Position numbers and translations under genes: made by a program. From assembly GCF_002564105.1 (NCBI RefSeq), contig NZ_PDBX01000001.1:4650001-4714000 (forward strand): a DNA stretch of 64,000 nucleotides, in the 5' to 3' direction. Below, in pieces: positions 8,163 to 19,944 of the stretch (within the stretch, counting starts at the first letter, position 1; every line of letters begins with the position of its first letter). The stretch is from Collimonas sp. PA-H2 (GTDB lineage: Bacteria > Pseudomonadota > Gammaproteobacteria > Burkholderiales > Burkholderiaceae_D). The notes under the pieces are model-generated. The model saw only the letters and a list, made by a program, of their open reading frames with translations. It was not told the origin of the DNA and did not search any database.

Positions 8163-8642
8163 ATGTCCACGCATATCGCCACCGTCGCATGGGAACGCGG
8201 CGCCGCAGCCTTTGTCGACAACCGCTACAGCCGCGCCCATCAGTGGCGCTTCGACGGCGGCGCGGTGGTGCCGGCCTCCAGTTCGCCGCACGTTGTCAGG
8301 GTGCCTTTGTCGGATCCGGCCAATGTCGATCCTGAAGAAGCGTATGTCGCCGCACTCTCCAGCTGTCATATGCTGTGGTTCCTGGATATCGCCAGGAGCG
8401 CCGGCTACCTGGTCGAGCGTTATGTCGACAATGCCCAGGGCCATATGCGGCGCGGCGCCGACGGCAAGAGCTGGGTGGCGCTGGTGGAGCTGCTGCCGGC
8501 CGTGACTTTCGGCGGCGCCAAAGTGCCGGGCGACGCGGTGCTGGAACATCTGCACCACAAGGCGCATGAAGAATGTTTCCTGGCCAGGTCTGTCAAGAGC
8601 GAGATCACGATCCAGGGCAGCTGGAGCCATCAAGCCGGGTGA
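8163..8642 (+). CDS. OsmC-family peroxiredoxin-like protein
   Basis: 159 residues from the ATG at 8163, preceded by AAGGAGAATTC; the frame is open much further upstream but that part is antisense to the ModA-like gene. OsmC signatures: the cysteine in LSSCHMLWFLDIARSAGY (about residue 66) and the second cysteine in HEECFLARSV (about residue 138), the catalytic pair that reduces organic hydroperoxides. Predicted to be a cytoplasmic homodimer. It is divergent from the ModA-like gene and followed closely by the DUF1272 gene. Confidence 0.88.
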   Translation: MSTHIATVAWERGAAAFVDNRYSRAHQWRFDGGAVVPASSSPHVVRVPLSDPANVDPEEAYVAALSSCHMLWFLDIARSAGYLVERYVDNAQGHMRRGADGKSWVALVELLPAVTFGGAKVPGDAVLEHLHHKAHEECFLARSVKSEITIQGSWSHQAG

Positions 8643-8671
8643 AATTCAAGCATTCAAGAAAGGGGATGGCC

Positions 8672-8920
8672 ATGCTGTTGTTGAAACCGAATTGCGAATG
8701 CTGCGACCGCGACCTGCCGCCGGACTCGGCGGACGCGCGCATCTGCAGCTTTGAATGCACGTTCTGCGTGGATTGCGCCGGCCAGGTGTTCAAGGGCGTA
8801 TGCCCGAATTGCGGCGGTAATTTCGTCGCCCGTCCGATCCGGCCGCCGGCCATGCTGGCGCGCCGTCCTGCCTCGACCGAGCGATATTTGCGTGAGCAGC
8901 CCTGCCGAAGTCCATCCTGA
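8672..8920 (+). CDS. DUF1272 zinc-ribbon-like small protein
   Basis: 82 residues. The N-terminus LLLKPNCECCDRDLPPDS, then ICSFECTFCVDCAG and VCPNCGGNF, gives the conserved series of cysteines of the DUF1272 family, presumably binding zinc. The start at 8672 is decided by AAGGGG six bases upstream; the ATG two codons earlier is too close to that site. It begins 29 bp after the OsmC stop, so an operon is likely. Function unknown; the C-terminal ~30 residues are Arg/Pro-rich and less typical. Confidence 0.85.
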   Translation: MLLLKPNCECCDRDLPPDSADARICSFECTFCVDCAGQVFKGVCPNCGGNFVARPIRPPAMLARRPASTERYLREQPCRSPS

Positions 8921-8925
8921 AGCAT

Positions 8926-9087
8926 TAGTGGACTGTAACCGCCGAATCAAGAGTGCCTGTCACATATCCGACACGCATGGCGGCGTTGCACATGCTCGCA
9001 ATAGCCCCACTATTGCTCCGCTGTGCGCCTTGCCCTGCGTGCCGGATACGCGCCTTTCACTCTCGATTCGGCGATTACAGTCCACTA
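8926..9087. repeat. 162-bp palindromic repeat element, copy 1
   Basis: Long imperfect palindrome. Its ends are TAGTGGACTGTAA and TTACAGTCCACTA, then GCCGAATC paired with GATTCGGC, and inward AAGAGTG with CACTCT and GCAATAG with CTATTGC at the apex. A second copy lies at 36300-36459; the inner ~110 bp are almost identical while the outer arms differ but remain self-complementary in each copy. No coding potential. It fills the gap between the DUF1272 gene and the next small gene. Confidence 0.85.
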
Positions 9088-9196
9088 GCCCGGAGGCGAG
9101 TAAAATACCGGCGGCAGAGAACTTGCCGCCGGCGCCTGGTCGCGGGCGGGTTTGTTGTCAGACTGCTACAACATGATGGTTTTGACTGGAAAAATA

Positions 9197-9400
9197 ATGG
9201 CAAAGAAGAATGAAGAGCTGGATCCGGAAACGTTGGCTCTGATCAACTGGTGCATCGAAGTAGAAGGCTTCCTGGTCGCCGGCGGCGCTACGCTGGAGCA
9301 GGCGCAGGAGCATATCGAAGAGCAGGTGGAGTGGTTCACCGACCAGTTTTATGACGGCTTGACGCCGGAACAAGCTGCCAAAGAAGCGTTGGCCGATTGA
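9197..9400 (+). CDS. Small acidic conserved hypothetical protein
   Basis: 67 residues from ATG 9197 (MAKKNEELDPETLAL). In-frame upstream ATGs exist, but GGA six bases before 9197 and the charged N-terminus favour this one. Strongly acidic and probably all-helical (EVEGFLVAGGATLEQAQEHI, EQVEWFTDQFYDGLTPEQAA). No signal peptide or cysteine. I do not recognise the family. Followed after 37 bp by the RarD-like transporter gene. Confidence 0.65.
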   Translation: MAKKNEELDPETLALINWCIEVEGFLVAGGATLEQAQEHIEEQVEWFTDQFYDGLTPEQAAKEALAD

Positions 9401-9437
9401 ACGCAGCGGCCAACCCGGCCGTGTTGGGCCGGACGCC

Positions 9438-10346
9438 ATGAGCCAGCATGAAATAGGGCGCGGCATCAGCCTCTCGGTTGGCGCCTCGATGCTGTTCGCC
9501 CTGCTGTCCGGCTATACCAAGCTGCTGGCGCCGCTCGACGGCCTGGATATCTTTGCCTGGCGCGTGGTGTGGACGCTGCCCGGCGCGCTGGCGCTGCTGT
9601 TCCTGCGGCGGCGCTGGCCGCAGGCGCGCGAGCTGCTGCAGCGCCTGCGGCGCGAACCGCTGACTTGCCTGATGCTGCTGGTGGTGGCGTCCCTGCTCGG
9701 GGTGCAACTCTGGATTTTCCTGTGGGCGCCGCTGCACGGGCGCGCACTGGAAGTGTCGCTCGGCTATTTCCTGCTGCCCTTGACCATGGTGCTGGTCGGC
9801 CGCTTCTATTATCACGAACGGCTGGATATCTTCCAATGGCTGGCGGTCGCCTGCGCCTTGGTCGGCGTGCTGCATGAGCTGTGGATGACGCGCAGCTTTG
9901 CCTGGCCGACGCTGGTGGTGGCGCTCGGCTATCCCCCTTACTTTATCCTGCGGCGCAAGATCAATGCCGATCCGGTAGTGGCGTTCGCGCTGGAGATCGC
10001 CTTGCTGTTGCCGTTTGCGGCAGCCATGCTGTATGCGCGCGATTCCTTGCCAGTGATTGCGCAGCGGCCCGACATGTGGCTGTTGCTGCTGCCCGGCCTG
10101 GGTTTGCTCAGCACGGTAGCGCTGGGCGCCTACCTGGGCGCCAGCCGGCTGCTGCCGATGGCCTTGTTCGGCATCCTCGGCTATGTCGAACCGGTGCTGC
10201 TGGTCGCTGTTGCGCTGCTGTTCCTGGGCGAAGCTTTGGCGCCGGGCCAGTTGCTGACTTATATTCCGATCTGGTGCGCGGTGGCGCTGACCGCGGTGCA
10301 TAGCGTGCGCCTGTTGCAGAAAGAACGGGCGCTGCGGAGCTCCTGA
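9438..10346 (+). CDS. rarD: EamA/RarD-family inner-membrane transporter
   Basis: 302 residues with about ten transmembrane segments in two EamA-type halves. The N-terminus (RGISLSVGASMLFALLSGYT), FAWRVVWTLPG, and YFLLPLTMVLVGRFYYHERL in the first half and LGAYLGASRLLPMALFGILG, YVEPVLLVAVALLFLGEAL in the second match the RarD branch of the drug/metabolite transporter superfamily. The substrate is unknown; RarD proteins were named for chloramphenicol sensitivity but are generally presumed metabolite exporters. Confidence 0.88.
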   Translation: MSQHEIGRGISLSVGASMLFALLSGYTKLLAPLDGLDIFAWRVVWTLPGALALLFLRRRWPQARELLQRLRREPLTCLMLLVVASLLGVQLWIFLWAPLHGRALEVSLGYFLLPLTMVLVGRFYYHERLDIFQWLAVACALVGVLHELWMTRSFAWPTLVVALGYPPYFILRRKINADPVVAFALEIALLLPFAAAMLYARDSLPVIAQRPDMWLLLLPGLGLLSTVALGAYLGASRLLPMALFGILGYVEPVLLVAVALLFLGEALAPGQLLTYIPIWCAVALTAVHSVRLLQKERALRSS

Positions 10347-10368
10347 CGCGGCTCGCTATCCGCTTGTG

Positions 10369-10791
10369 CTAGCCCGCGCCGTTGCCGCCATGGCGCTGCG
10401 CCAGTGCGCTCAATGCCGCCACGGCCTCGCTGGTGCGCGCGGCCGGCACGAAGATGTGATCGTGAAAAAAGGCAGCCAGCACATTGGCGCTGATGCCAGC
10501 CTTGGTCAGTTCAGCCGCCACCGCAGCGGTGAGCCCAACCGCCGCCAGGCTGGAATGGACGCTCAGCGTAATCATGGCGAACACTCCTTCGTAGGCCAGT
10601 CCGGCGCGGTCGGCGGCTGGCTGCGGCAGGATCAGTGTCAAACCTTCCTTCTCCTGGAACGAGGCGAGCGGCGCCAGGTCCGCATGCACGCCGTAGCGGC
10701 CGTCGGCAATGCAGCAAAAGACGAACCGGCCGTCGCTGGCGATCGGGCTCATGGAGCCGAGCAGGGTGTCGAGATCGGTGATGGCGCTCAT
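10369..10791 (-). CDS. ACT-domain protein
   Basis: 140 residues, cytoplasmic. The layout resembles the CASTOR/ACT family of small amino-acid-binding proteins: FVFCCIADGRY, then EGVFAMITLSVHSSLAAVGL and AGISANVLAAFFHDHIFVPA, which is the beta-alpha-beta core with a ligand loop. Such proteins are thought to bind an amino acid and may regulate another enzyme; no partner is adjacent. Convergent with the RarD-like gene, with only 22 bp between the stops. Confidence 0.8.
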   Translation of the reverse strand: MSAITDLDTLLGSMSPIASDGRFVFCCIADGRYGVHADLAPLASFQEKEGLTLILPQPAADRAGLAYEGVFAMITLSVHSSLAAVGLTAAVAAELTKAGISANVLAAFFHDHIFVPAARTSEAVAALSALAQRHGGNGAG

Positions 10792-10918
10792 GGTCGGAGA
10801 TGGCTGGATTGGTGAGCCGCTATCATACCTGACAGGTGGGCGGCCGAAGTCATCGTCCTGTCATACGACTGCTATATGTTGACGTCAAGAACTGCTGCCT
10901 CCCCCTGACGGATAGACA

Positions 10919-11632
10919 ATGTACAAAAACAGCAAGCGATTAATCATTCTCGATGCAGACGGCACCACCATCGACGCCTACAGCGCCATCGACAAGACCT
11001 TTTCCCGCCACGGCATGGAGATCGGCGATGAAGAAAGATTCCAGAAGCGGCGCCGCCTGTTCAAATACCTGGGCGGCTTGAAAGAATTTCCGGCCAATCT
11101 GAAAAAGCAGATCGGCAAGCAGAACCGCAAGCAGCTGATCGCTACCCTGACCGAGGTCTACCGGGAAGAAGCCCGGCTCTATCCCGGCATCGCCGAACTG
11201 GTGCAAAGCCTGATCAACGCGCCCGACATCGCAGTCGGCCTGGTGACGCGGAATATGACCAACGACCCGGAGCACACGCTGCGGCTGCTGTTCCGGCGTC
11301 ACGATATCGATATCGACAGCTTCGATTTTTTTGCCCACGTGCCGCTGCACCTGGAAAAAATGCAGGAATTCCGTTCGATCCGGGAACGCATGGATATCAA
11401 CCCGGCGCGCGGCTACATCTGCGGCGACGAGCACAAGGATTACCTGGCGGCGATCGGCTCCGGCATGCACCCTTTCATGGTGTCCTACGGTTTTGAGAGC
11501 CACAAGCGGCTGATCAAGAAATTCAGCGTGCCGGAAGAAATCATTTCCCGTTCGCCGGAGGAGTTTTGCGGGCGGGTGCGGCATGCGCTGGGCCTGGAGG
11601 TTCCGCGGCCGGCTGCAATCCCGGCGACATGA
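10919..11632 (+). CDS. HAD-superfamily hydrolase
   Basis: 237 residues. HAD motif I is LIILDADGTTID (nucleophile Asp near residue 12, acid/base Asp two positions on), motif II is in VGLVTRNMTND, and motif III/IV is in RGYICGDEHKDYLAAIGSGM. The alpha-helical cap between motif I and II is basic (RRRLFKYLGGLKEFPANLKK). Predicted phosphatase or phosphoglycolate-phosphatase-like enzyme in the cytoplasm; substrate not deducible. The GST gene follows after 54 bp in the same direction. Confidence 0.85.
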   Translation: MYKNSKRLIILDADGTTIDAYSAIDKTFSRHGMEIGDEERFQKRRRLFKYLGGLKEFPANLKKQIGKQNRKQLIATLTEVYREEARLYPGIAELVQSLINAPDIAVGLVTRNMTNDPEHTLRLLFRRHDIDIDSFDFFAHVPLHLEKMQEFRSIRERMDINPARGYICGDEHKDYLAAIGSGMHPFMVSYGFESHKRLIKKFSVPEEIISRSPEEFCGRVRHALGLEVPRPAAIPAT

Positions 11633-11686
11633 CGGCTTCACTCCCTGTTAGAATTTATCTTCCAAAAGATAGAACGGCGGGGTCGC

Positions 11687-12322
11687 ATGTACACACTCTA
11701 TGGCTTCAAGGGCTGCGGCTCTGCCGTGGTGGAAATCGCGCTGGTGTTGGCCGGGCAGAGCTACCGGCTGGTTGACGCGGCCTCTTGGGAACCGGGTTCG
11801 GCAGTCGACGAGCTGCGGCAATGCAACCCCCTCAGGCAAATCCCCACTTTGCAACTGCCGGATGGCAGCGTGCTCACCGAAAGCGCCGCGATCCTGCTGC
11901 ATCTCGGATTAACCCAACCCTCCGCCCGATTGTTACCTGACAACGAAATGCAGCGTGCCCAGGCCATCCGCGGCCTGGTGTTCATCGCGGCTAACTGCTA
12001 TGCCGCCATCGGCGTGATCGATTATCCGGAGCGCTGGTGCATCAACGCCGACGAGGCGATCAAGGAGCAGATCCGGCAAGGCGCGCGCGAGCGCCTGTAC
12101 CGCTATTGGGAAATTTTTGCCGATACTTATACTTATGCAGCAAGCCCATTCCTGAACGGCGCCGAGCCCGGCGCGCTCGACCTGCTGGCGGCTGTGGTGA
12201 GCAAATGGTCGGGCGCACGGGGATACCTGGGAAAAGCCCGGCCGGATTTCCTGGCGCTGCTCGAAAATATAGAAACCCATCCCAAGGTGGCGCCCATATG
12301 GCAGCGTCACTGGCCTGGCTGA
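11687..12322 (+). CDS. Glutathione S-transferase-like protein
   Basis: 211 residues. The N-terminal thioredoxin-like domain begins MYTLYGFKGCGSAVVEIAL and contains the glutathione-binding NPLRQIPTLQLPDGSVLTES motif (cis-proline in QIPTL and Glu-Ser of the gamma-glutamyl site). The C-terminal half is the helical GST domain (RERLYRYWEIFADTYTYA). Predicted conjugating or reducing cytosolic enzyme; substrate unknown. The stop lies 75 bp before the MFS gene. Confidence 0.88.
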   Translation: MYTLYGFKGCGSAVVEIALVLAGQSYRLVDAASWEPGSAVDELRQCNPLRQIPTLQLPDGSVLTESAAILLHLGLTQPSARLLPDNEMQRAQAIRGLVFIAANCYAAIGVIDYPERWCINADEAIKEQIRQGARERLYRYWEIFADTYTYAASPFLNGAEPGALDLLAAVVSKWSGARGYLGKARPDFLALLENIETHPKVAPIWQRHWPG

Positions 12323-12397
12323 TTTCGCAGCAGATTTTTGCAGCACCTCATCCGTCGCCACAGACGACGGATTCCCACAAAAAAACGGAGACCCATC

Positions 12398-13804
12398 GTG
12401 CAGTCAAATACCGAACTGTCTGAAGACCAGTTGATGAAGAAAGTAGCTTGGCGCCTGATGCCATTGCTGATCGTGATGTTCCTGGTGTCCTTCATCGACC
12501 GCCAGAACGTCGGCTTCGCCAAGCTGGACATGGTGCATGCCTTGCACATGAGCGAGGCCGCCTACGGCCTGGGCGCCTCCCTGTTTTTCATCGGCTACCT
12601 GCTGTTTGAAATCCCCAGCACGCTGGCTTTGCACAAATACGGCGCCCGGGTCTGGCTGGCGCGCATCATGTTCACCTGGGGCGCGGTGACGATCTTGCTC
12701 GGCTTCACCACTTCGCTGCCGATGTTCTACGTGCTGCGCTTCATGCTGGGCGTGGCCGAAGCCGGCTTCTATCCTGGCGTGATCTATTACCTCACGCTCT
12801 GGTTTCCACAGGTATACCGGACCCGGGTGCTGGGCGTGTTTACGCTCGGCAGCGCGCTGGCCAACATGCTGGGGGCGCTGGTTGGCGGCTTGCTGCTGAA
12901 CCTGAACGGCACGCTTGGGCTGGCGGGCTGGCAATGGGTATTCATCGCCACCGGCGCGCCGGCGGTGCTGCTGACGCTGGTGGTGATGGGCTACCTGCCG
13001 GGTTCCATCGATGAAGCCAAGTTCCTGTCGGCGGCGCAGAAAATCAAGCTGAACGACATGATGCGGCGCGACACGCCGGCCAACGTCACCCGCGGCAATC
13101 CGCTGGCGGCCTTGTGGGATCTGCGCGTGCTGATGTTTGCCGCCACCTACATGCTGATGTCGACTTCGCTGTACGGCGTCACTTACTGGCTGCCGACGCT
13201 GGTCAAGGGCTTCGGCGTCAGTTCCACCATCAACGGTTTGCTCAACATGATGCCGTGGGGTCTGGCGGTCTTGCTGCTGCTGTGGCTGCCGGGGAAATTG
13301 CGGCATGACCGCGTGGTGTACCAGGCGATCGCGGTGATTGGCTTACTGGGTCTGGTGTGCTTCGCCTCCAGCGCGCTGCTGGATTCCAATGTGCTGCGCT
13401 TCGGCGCGCTGGTGGTCGGTGGCGCCTGCATCACCTTGCTATATCCCTGCTTCTGGTCCTTGCCGCCCAAGTTCTTCCAGGGCGCGCGCGCGGCAGCCAG
13501 CATCGCCGCCATCAATTCGATCGGCAACCTGGGCGGTTTCTTCGGCCAGAACCTGATGCCCTATGTAGGCAAGCTGACCAACAGCAATGTGACGCCGATG
13601 CTGGTGCCGGCGGCCTGCCTGGCGGTGCTGGGCGTGGGCGGGCTGGTGGCGGTCAACTGGCAGCGCAAGCGCGACCTGGCGCATGAGGAAGGCTTGCAGC
13701 GCGCGGTAGCAGTGCAGGAAGACGGCAGCGAAGATCCCGGCGCCGGCATCGACCTGATGCTTGATGCGCATCCCGACCATATGCACATGCCGCAGCAAAA
13801 ATAG
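12398..13804 (+). CDS. MFS transporter, anion:cation symporter (ACS) family
   Basis: 468 residues, twelve predicted membrane segments. Start chosen at GTG 12398 (VQSNTELSEDQL) because GGAG lies seven bases upstream; an ATG at 12434 is possible. Family motifs: MPLLIVMFLVSFIDRQNVGF in the first segment, GIGY-like FFIGYLLFEIPSTLALHKYG, and AGFYPGVIYYLTLWFPQVYR in segments 4-5, all typical of carriers for organic acids such as tartrate, phthalate or 4-hydroxyphenylacetate. The C-terminus is acidic then histidine/methionine-rich (DAHPDHMHMPQQK). Substrate unknown; no catabolic genes adjoin. Confidence 0.88.
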   Translation: MQSNTELSEDQLMKKVAWRLMPLLIVMFLVSFIDRQNVGFAKLDMVHALHMSEAAYGLGASLFFIGYLLFEIPSTLALHKYGARVWLARIMFTWGAVTILLGFTTSLPMFYVLRFMLGVAEAGFYPGVIYYLTLWFPQVYRTRVLGVFTLGSALANMLGALVGGLLLNLNGTLGLAGWQWVFIATGAPAVLLTLVVMGYLPGSIDEAKFLSAAQKIKLNDMMRRDTPANVTRGNPLAALWDLRVLMFAATYMLMSTSLYGVTYWLPTLVKGFGVSSTINGLLNMMPWGLAVLLLLWLPGKLRHDRVVYQAIAVIGLLGLVCFASSALLDSNVLRFGALVVGGACITLLYPCFWSLPPKFFQGARAAASIAAINSIGNLGGFFGQNLMPYVGKLTNSNVTPMLVPAACLAVLGVGGLVAVNWQRKRDLAHEEGLQRAVAVQEDGSEDPGAGIDLMLDAHPDHMHMPQQK

Positions 13805-13816
13805 GATGCTTTCGCT

Positions 13817-16999
<3,183 letters not shown>

Positions 17000-17015
17000 G
17001 GCTTATTCCTTGCTG

Positions 17016-18506
17016 TCAGGCGAACAAGCCATGCAGGAACCAGTGGATTTCATCGCTGCTGCGCTGCCGGTAGATCCAGTAGCAGGCGGCGTCTTCGCCT
17101 TCCGCGATGAAATAATCGCGCACCGCCGCCACGCCGTCCCACCAGCTGCATTCGATGCGTTCAGGGCCGGCCAGCAGCCGCAAGGGCGAGCTGTAGAAGG
17201 GGCGGTGATTGCGTATCGTCAAGGCCAGCGGCGCCTGCAACAGCCAGAACGGGCGCGGCGGCTGGACTTCGCGCTTGCTCTCGTCAGGCGGCTGGCGGCC
17301 AGCGGCGGTAGCGGCTTGCCAGTTATTTGCGATTTCCGGCCGGTGATCGGCGCGCGCCGCCGGCTGCAGCACATTCTCGTTGCCCAGCCGCGCGCTTAAC
17401 AGTTCCAGCAAGCGGGCATAGGCGCCCGGCGTGCCGCCCGGTTCGGGAAACAGCGAGGCGGTCGGCGGCAACATCGGCGCCACCTGGGTGGCTTGCAGGC
17501 GCAAGGCAATCACCGGCGCCTCAAGCTGCAATCGGCCCAGCCGTTCTTTCAGCAGGCGCAGCAGGTGTTCTTCATGCCAGGCGGCTTCGGCCAGCGAAAT
17601 TTCCAGCGGCGTCGGCGTAATCGCCTGGCGGCCGCGTTCATGTTCCAGCGACAGCAGGAAACAGGAGACCGCCAGCTGCTGCGCCACCAGCCAGCCAGTC
17701 ATCTGCAGGATCAGGCGGCGCGCGGCAAACAGCACCGCCTCGGCATGCTCGATGCGGTCCGGCAGTTCCAGCCAGGCGGAAAAAGTCGGCGGCGGCTGCA
17801 CCCAGTCGAAGATTTCCGGCGCCGTGCCGTAGGCGCGGTCCATGCTTGCCAACAGCTGCTGGTCGCTGCGCCGCTGCAGGCCGGCGCGCGGCAGCTTGCG
17901 CAGATCGGCCAAGGTCTGGCAGCCGATGCCAGTCAGCCATTCCTGGTAAGGGCGCGCCGCAGGCAGGATCACGAACGGCAGCGCGTCCAGCCGGCGCTGC
18001 ATGCTGGCCATGCCTAGGCTACGCCGTTGCCGCGGCAAGGGAGGGTTGCGATGGCGCCGTCGAAAGCGCGCCAGCAGCCATGCCCCTTGGGCGGTCGGCG
18101 CCATGCTGAGCTGGAGGCTGAAGCCGAGTGCCTGGACGCTGTCGCGGATGCGGCGGCACAGCGCCAAGCGGCCGCCGAAAGCGCTCAGGCTGGCGCTGAC
18201 ATCGAGCAGCAGCGAATCTTCTTCGGCATGCGTGACCTCCGGCGTGTACTGCAACAGGGTCAGCGCGATATCGTCGCGCGCCCCTTGTTCGCGCGTTGTT
18301 TCGCGTTCGCACAGCAGCGTTTCCGGCGCCAGCGCCAGCACGCCGCCGCGGCGCATGCCCGGCCGCACGCTGGCGGCTGCCGCGCTGGCGCTCATGGCCA
18401 GCACCTGCTCATGTTCCAGGACCGCGAACATGCAGGGCTTAGACCAGCGCGGGCGCAAGGTTTCCAGCGCCAACAGCGGGAGATGTATGCCTATCCAGAG
18501 TGCCAT
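17016..18506 (-). CDS. imuB: ImuB, Y-family polymerase-like mutagenesis protein
   Basis: 496 residues beginning with the family hallmark MALWIGIHLPLLALETLRPR. Y-family polymerase fold: palm/fingers in residues ~20-250 (LLCERETTREQGARDDIAL, LLLDVSASLSAFGG), helix-hairpin-helix EWLTGIGCQTLADLRKLPRA and a C-terminal little-finger and tail. The usual catalytic acidic pattern of active Y polymerases is not evident, as known for ImuB, which acts as the clamp-binding hub that recruits ImuA and DnaE2. The ATG lies inside the imuA gene, 68 bp before the imuA stop, so translation is coupled. Confidence 0.94.
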   Translation of the reverse strand: MALWIGIHLPLLALETLRPRWSKPCMFAVLEHEQVLAMSASAAAASVRPGMRRGGVLALAPETLLCERETTREQGARDDIALTLLQYTPEVTHAEEDSLLLDVSASLSAFGGRLALCRRIRDSVQALGFSLQLSMAPTAQGAWLLARFRRRHRNPPLPRQRRSLGMASMQRRLDALPFVILPAARPYQEWLTGIGCQTLADLRKLPRAGLQRRSDQQLLASMDRAYGTAPEIFDWVQPPPTFSAWLELPDRIEHAEAVLFAARRLILQMTGWLVAQQLAVSCFLLSLEHERGRQAITPTPLEISLAEAAWHEEHLLRLLKERLGRLQLEAPVIALRLQATQVAPMLPPTASLFPEPGGTPGAYARLLELLSARLGNENVLQPAARADHRPEIANNWQAATAAGRQPPDESKREVQPPRPFWLLQAPLALTIRNHRPFYSSPLRLLAGPERIECSWWDGVAAVRDYFIAEGEDAACYWIYRQRSSDEIHWFLHGLFA

Positions 18507-19236
18507 GGTGGGGTGTTGCCGCAGGGTTTAATAAAGTGAAGGGAGGCGCGACCAGATCGGTCTCAGTCTCAGTCTCGGGAACGGTGGCCGGCAGCGGCAG
18601 GTAGAAAGCATGTTCATGTTGCGGCCCTTTGCGCTTGAGCAGTTGGATCTCGACGCCATTGCGGGCCGGCTGCAAGGACAGGCGCAAGGGCGAGGGCGAC
18701 GATTCGTGGGCGGCGCTGAGCGGACGGATCATCCACAACATGGTATCGCTGGCCTGTGCCGCCAGATGCAGGCGGCGCAAGGCTTCGCCGCGGATATGCG
18801 GCTGCCACATCAGCAGCGCGCCGCAGCTGCCGTTGCGCAAAACCTGTTCCGCCGACCACAGCGCATCGGTGCTGCGCCCGGTCTTAATCCAAAGCAATTT
18901 CTCGCTAGCCAGCCCGGCGGCTTCCCAGGCTGCCAGCTGCGGCAGGTGCGGCGGCTGCAGCAGCACGATCCGCCGCTGCTGCGCAATCTGCAGCAGGGCT
19001 GGCTGCAGCAGCCGCATCTCGCCGCAGCCGCTCTGATGCAGCAGCAGTTCAATCAACGCCGAATGCGGCCAGCCGCCGTTCGGCAACTCCCTATCCAGCG
19101 CCGGATAACCGGAAGCCGTGACCGCCCCCTGGTAACTCCCCATCTGGTCCGCCCGCCACAAGGCATGCGGCAAGGTCGAAACAACCGACTGAACCGCAGC
19201 GGTGAGGCTGGATGAGGCGCTGGCAGAGAGAGACAT
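18439..19236 (-). CDS. imuA: ImuA, SOS mutagenesis accessory protein (RecA/SulA-like)
   Basis: 265 residues from ATG 19236; a TTG seven codons upstream is also possible, and neither has a strong ribosome-binding site. Family features: HALWRADQMG near the N-terminus, ALDRELPNGGWPHSALIELL (the degenerate RecA-like ATP-binding start), then the hydrophobic strands of the RecA fold. The C-terminal region overlaps imuB by 68 bp in another frame. First gene of the imuA-imuB-dnaE2 operon. The LexA box at 19279-19298 sits between its -35 and -10 elements, so the operon should be induced by DNA damage. Confidence 0.93.
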   Translation of the reverse strand: MSLSASASSSLTAAVQSVVSTLPHALWRADQMGSYQGAVTASGYPALDRELPNGGWPHSALIELLLHQSGCGEMRLLQPALLQIAQQRRIVLLQPPHLPQLAAWEAAGLASEKLLWIKTGRSTDALWSAEQVLRNGSCGALLMWQPHIRGEALRRLHLAAQASDTMLWMIRPLSAAHESSPSPLRLSLQPARNGVEIQLLKRKGPQHEHAFYLPLPATVPETETETDLVAPPFTLLNPAATPHHGTLDRHTSPAVGAGNLAPALV

Positions 19237-19274
19237 GACGAAATGGAAATAGGGCAAAACTTAAGAGAGAATAT

Positions 19275-19302
19275 ATTATACTGTATGTATGTACAGTATA
19301 AA
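19275..19302 (-). promoter_or_regulatory. imuA promoter with embedded LexA (SOS) box
   Basis: TACTGTATGTATGTACAGTA at 19279-19298 matches the E. coli LexA consensus at 18 of 20 bases, including CTG-N10-CAG. On the minus strand TTTATA (-35, 19297-19302) and TATAAT (-10, 19275-19280) are separated by exactly the 16-bp CTG...CAG core, so LexA binding would occlude RNA polymerase. It is about 45 bp upstream of the imuA ATG. Confidence 0.93.
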
Positions 19303-19461
19303 TTCAATCTGAGTTTAGTCAATTCGGTCAATGTTTCATTCTGTTTGCGGGTGATGGTGTTGTCTGTCCTTGCGTTTTGTTGCCGGGGAGGCAACTCCAG
19401 TGCTCGCCTAGCTTAGCCAAGGCTGTGGTGTTGGTTTTGCTGTTGCTTTTGAAGTTGCAGT
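19303..19461. other. Intergenic stretch between imuA promoter and repeat block
   Basis: AT-rich close to imuA, then a short tract rich in TTG/GTTGC (19430-19465) that corresponds to the place where the second copy of the repeat (55 kb) carries an expanded hexanucleotide array. No gene seen. Confidence 0.4.
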
Positions 19462-19836
19462 TGACGTGTTCCGCATTGAGACGTTGCCAAATCCGGCGCG
19501 TGTCAGCCGGGAATTGTGAGGGGCATGTTTGAGCCGAAGGCGAGTTTTGCCCCTCACCCGGCTGGCGCGCGCCGGATTTGGGGGCCCGACCGAAGGGAGG
19601 GCAACGGCTTTGCGGTCGCCTTTTCTTTGCTTACTTTCTTTTGGCCGGGCCGCGCAGGCAAGCAAAAGAAAGTGAGCGGCTGCCGGGCCGCCCCCGGCTT
19701 GCTTCTACGGAGTAGTAACCGTTTTAGCAATGCACAGAACGTTCTTAGCATGCCAAGACATATACTCCGTAGCCCGTTAATTAGGGTCAGAGTAATTTTC
19801 GCAAAAGGCTGCGAAAAAAACTCTGACCCTAATTAA
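19462..19836 (+). repeat. Composite dispersed repeat, copy 1 (~375 bp)
   Basis: Chain of nested inverted repeats: AAATCCGGCGCG...CGCGCCGGATTT (19489-19580), a conserved GACCGAAGGGAGGGCAACGG stretch, a CTTTCTTTTGG / CAAAAGAAAG hairpin, GCCGGGC / GCCCCCGGC, CTACGGAGTAG and TACTCCGTAG boxes, and finally a REP hairpin. The same series in the same order lies in reverse orientation at 55273-55635. Reading frames through it are shared by both copies but look incidental. Confidence 0.85.
19777..19836. repeat. REP-type hairpin (GGGTCAGAGT family)
   Basis: Perfect 17-bp arms TTAATTAGGGTCAGAGT / ACTCTGACCCTAATTAA with an inner stem TTTTCGC / GCGAAAA. Same family as the hairpins at 29392-29850 and 55273-55334. 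Confidence 0.88.
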
Positions 19837-19944
19837 CTAAGCGAAGAGGAAATAAAACGAAAATCACGCAAGGGCCGTAGATCGCGGCGGCAAATAATCG
19901 TGGTGAAAATATCGGACTGAATACTGGCCAGGCCACAGTCACAA

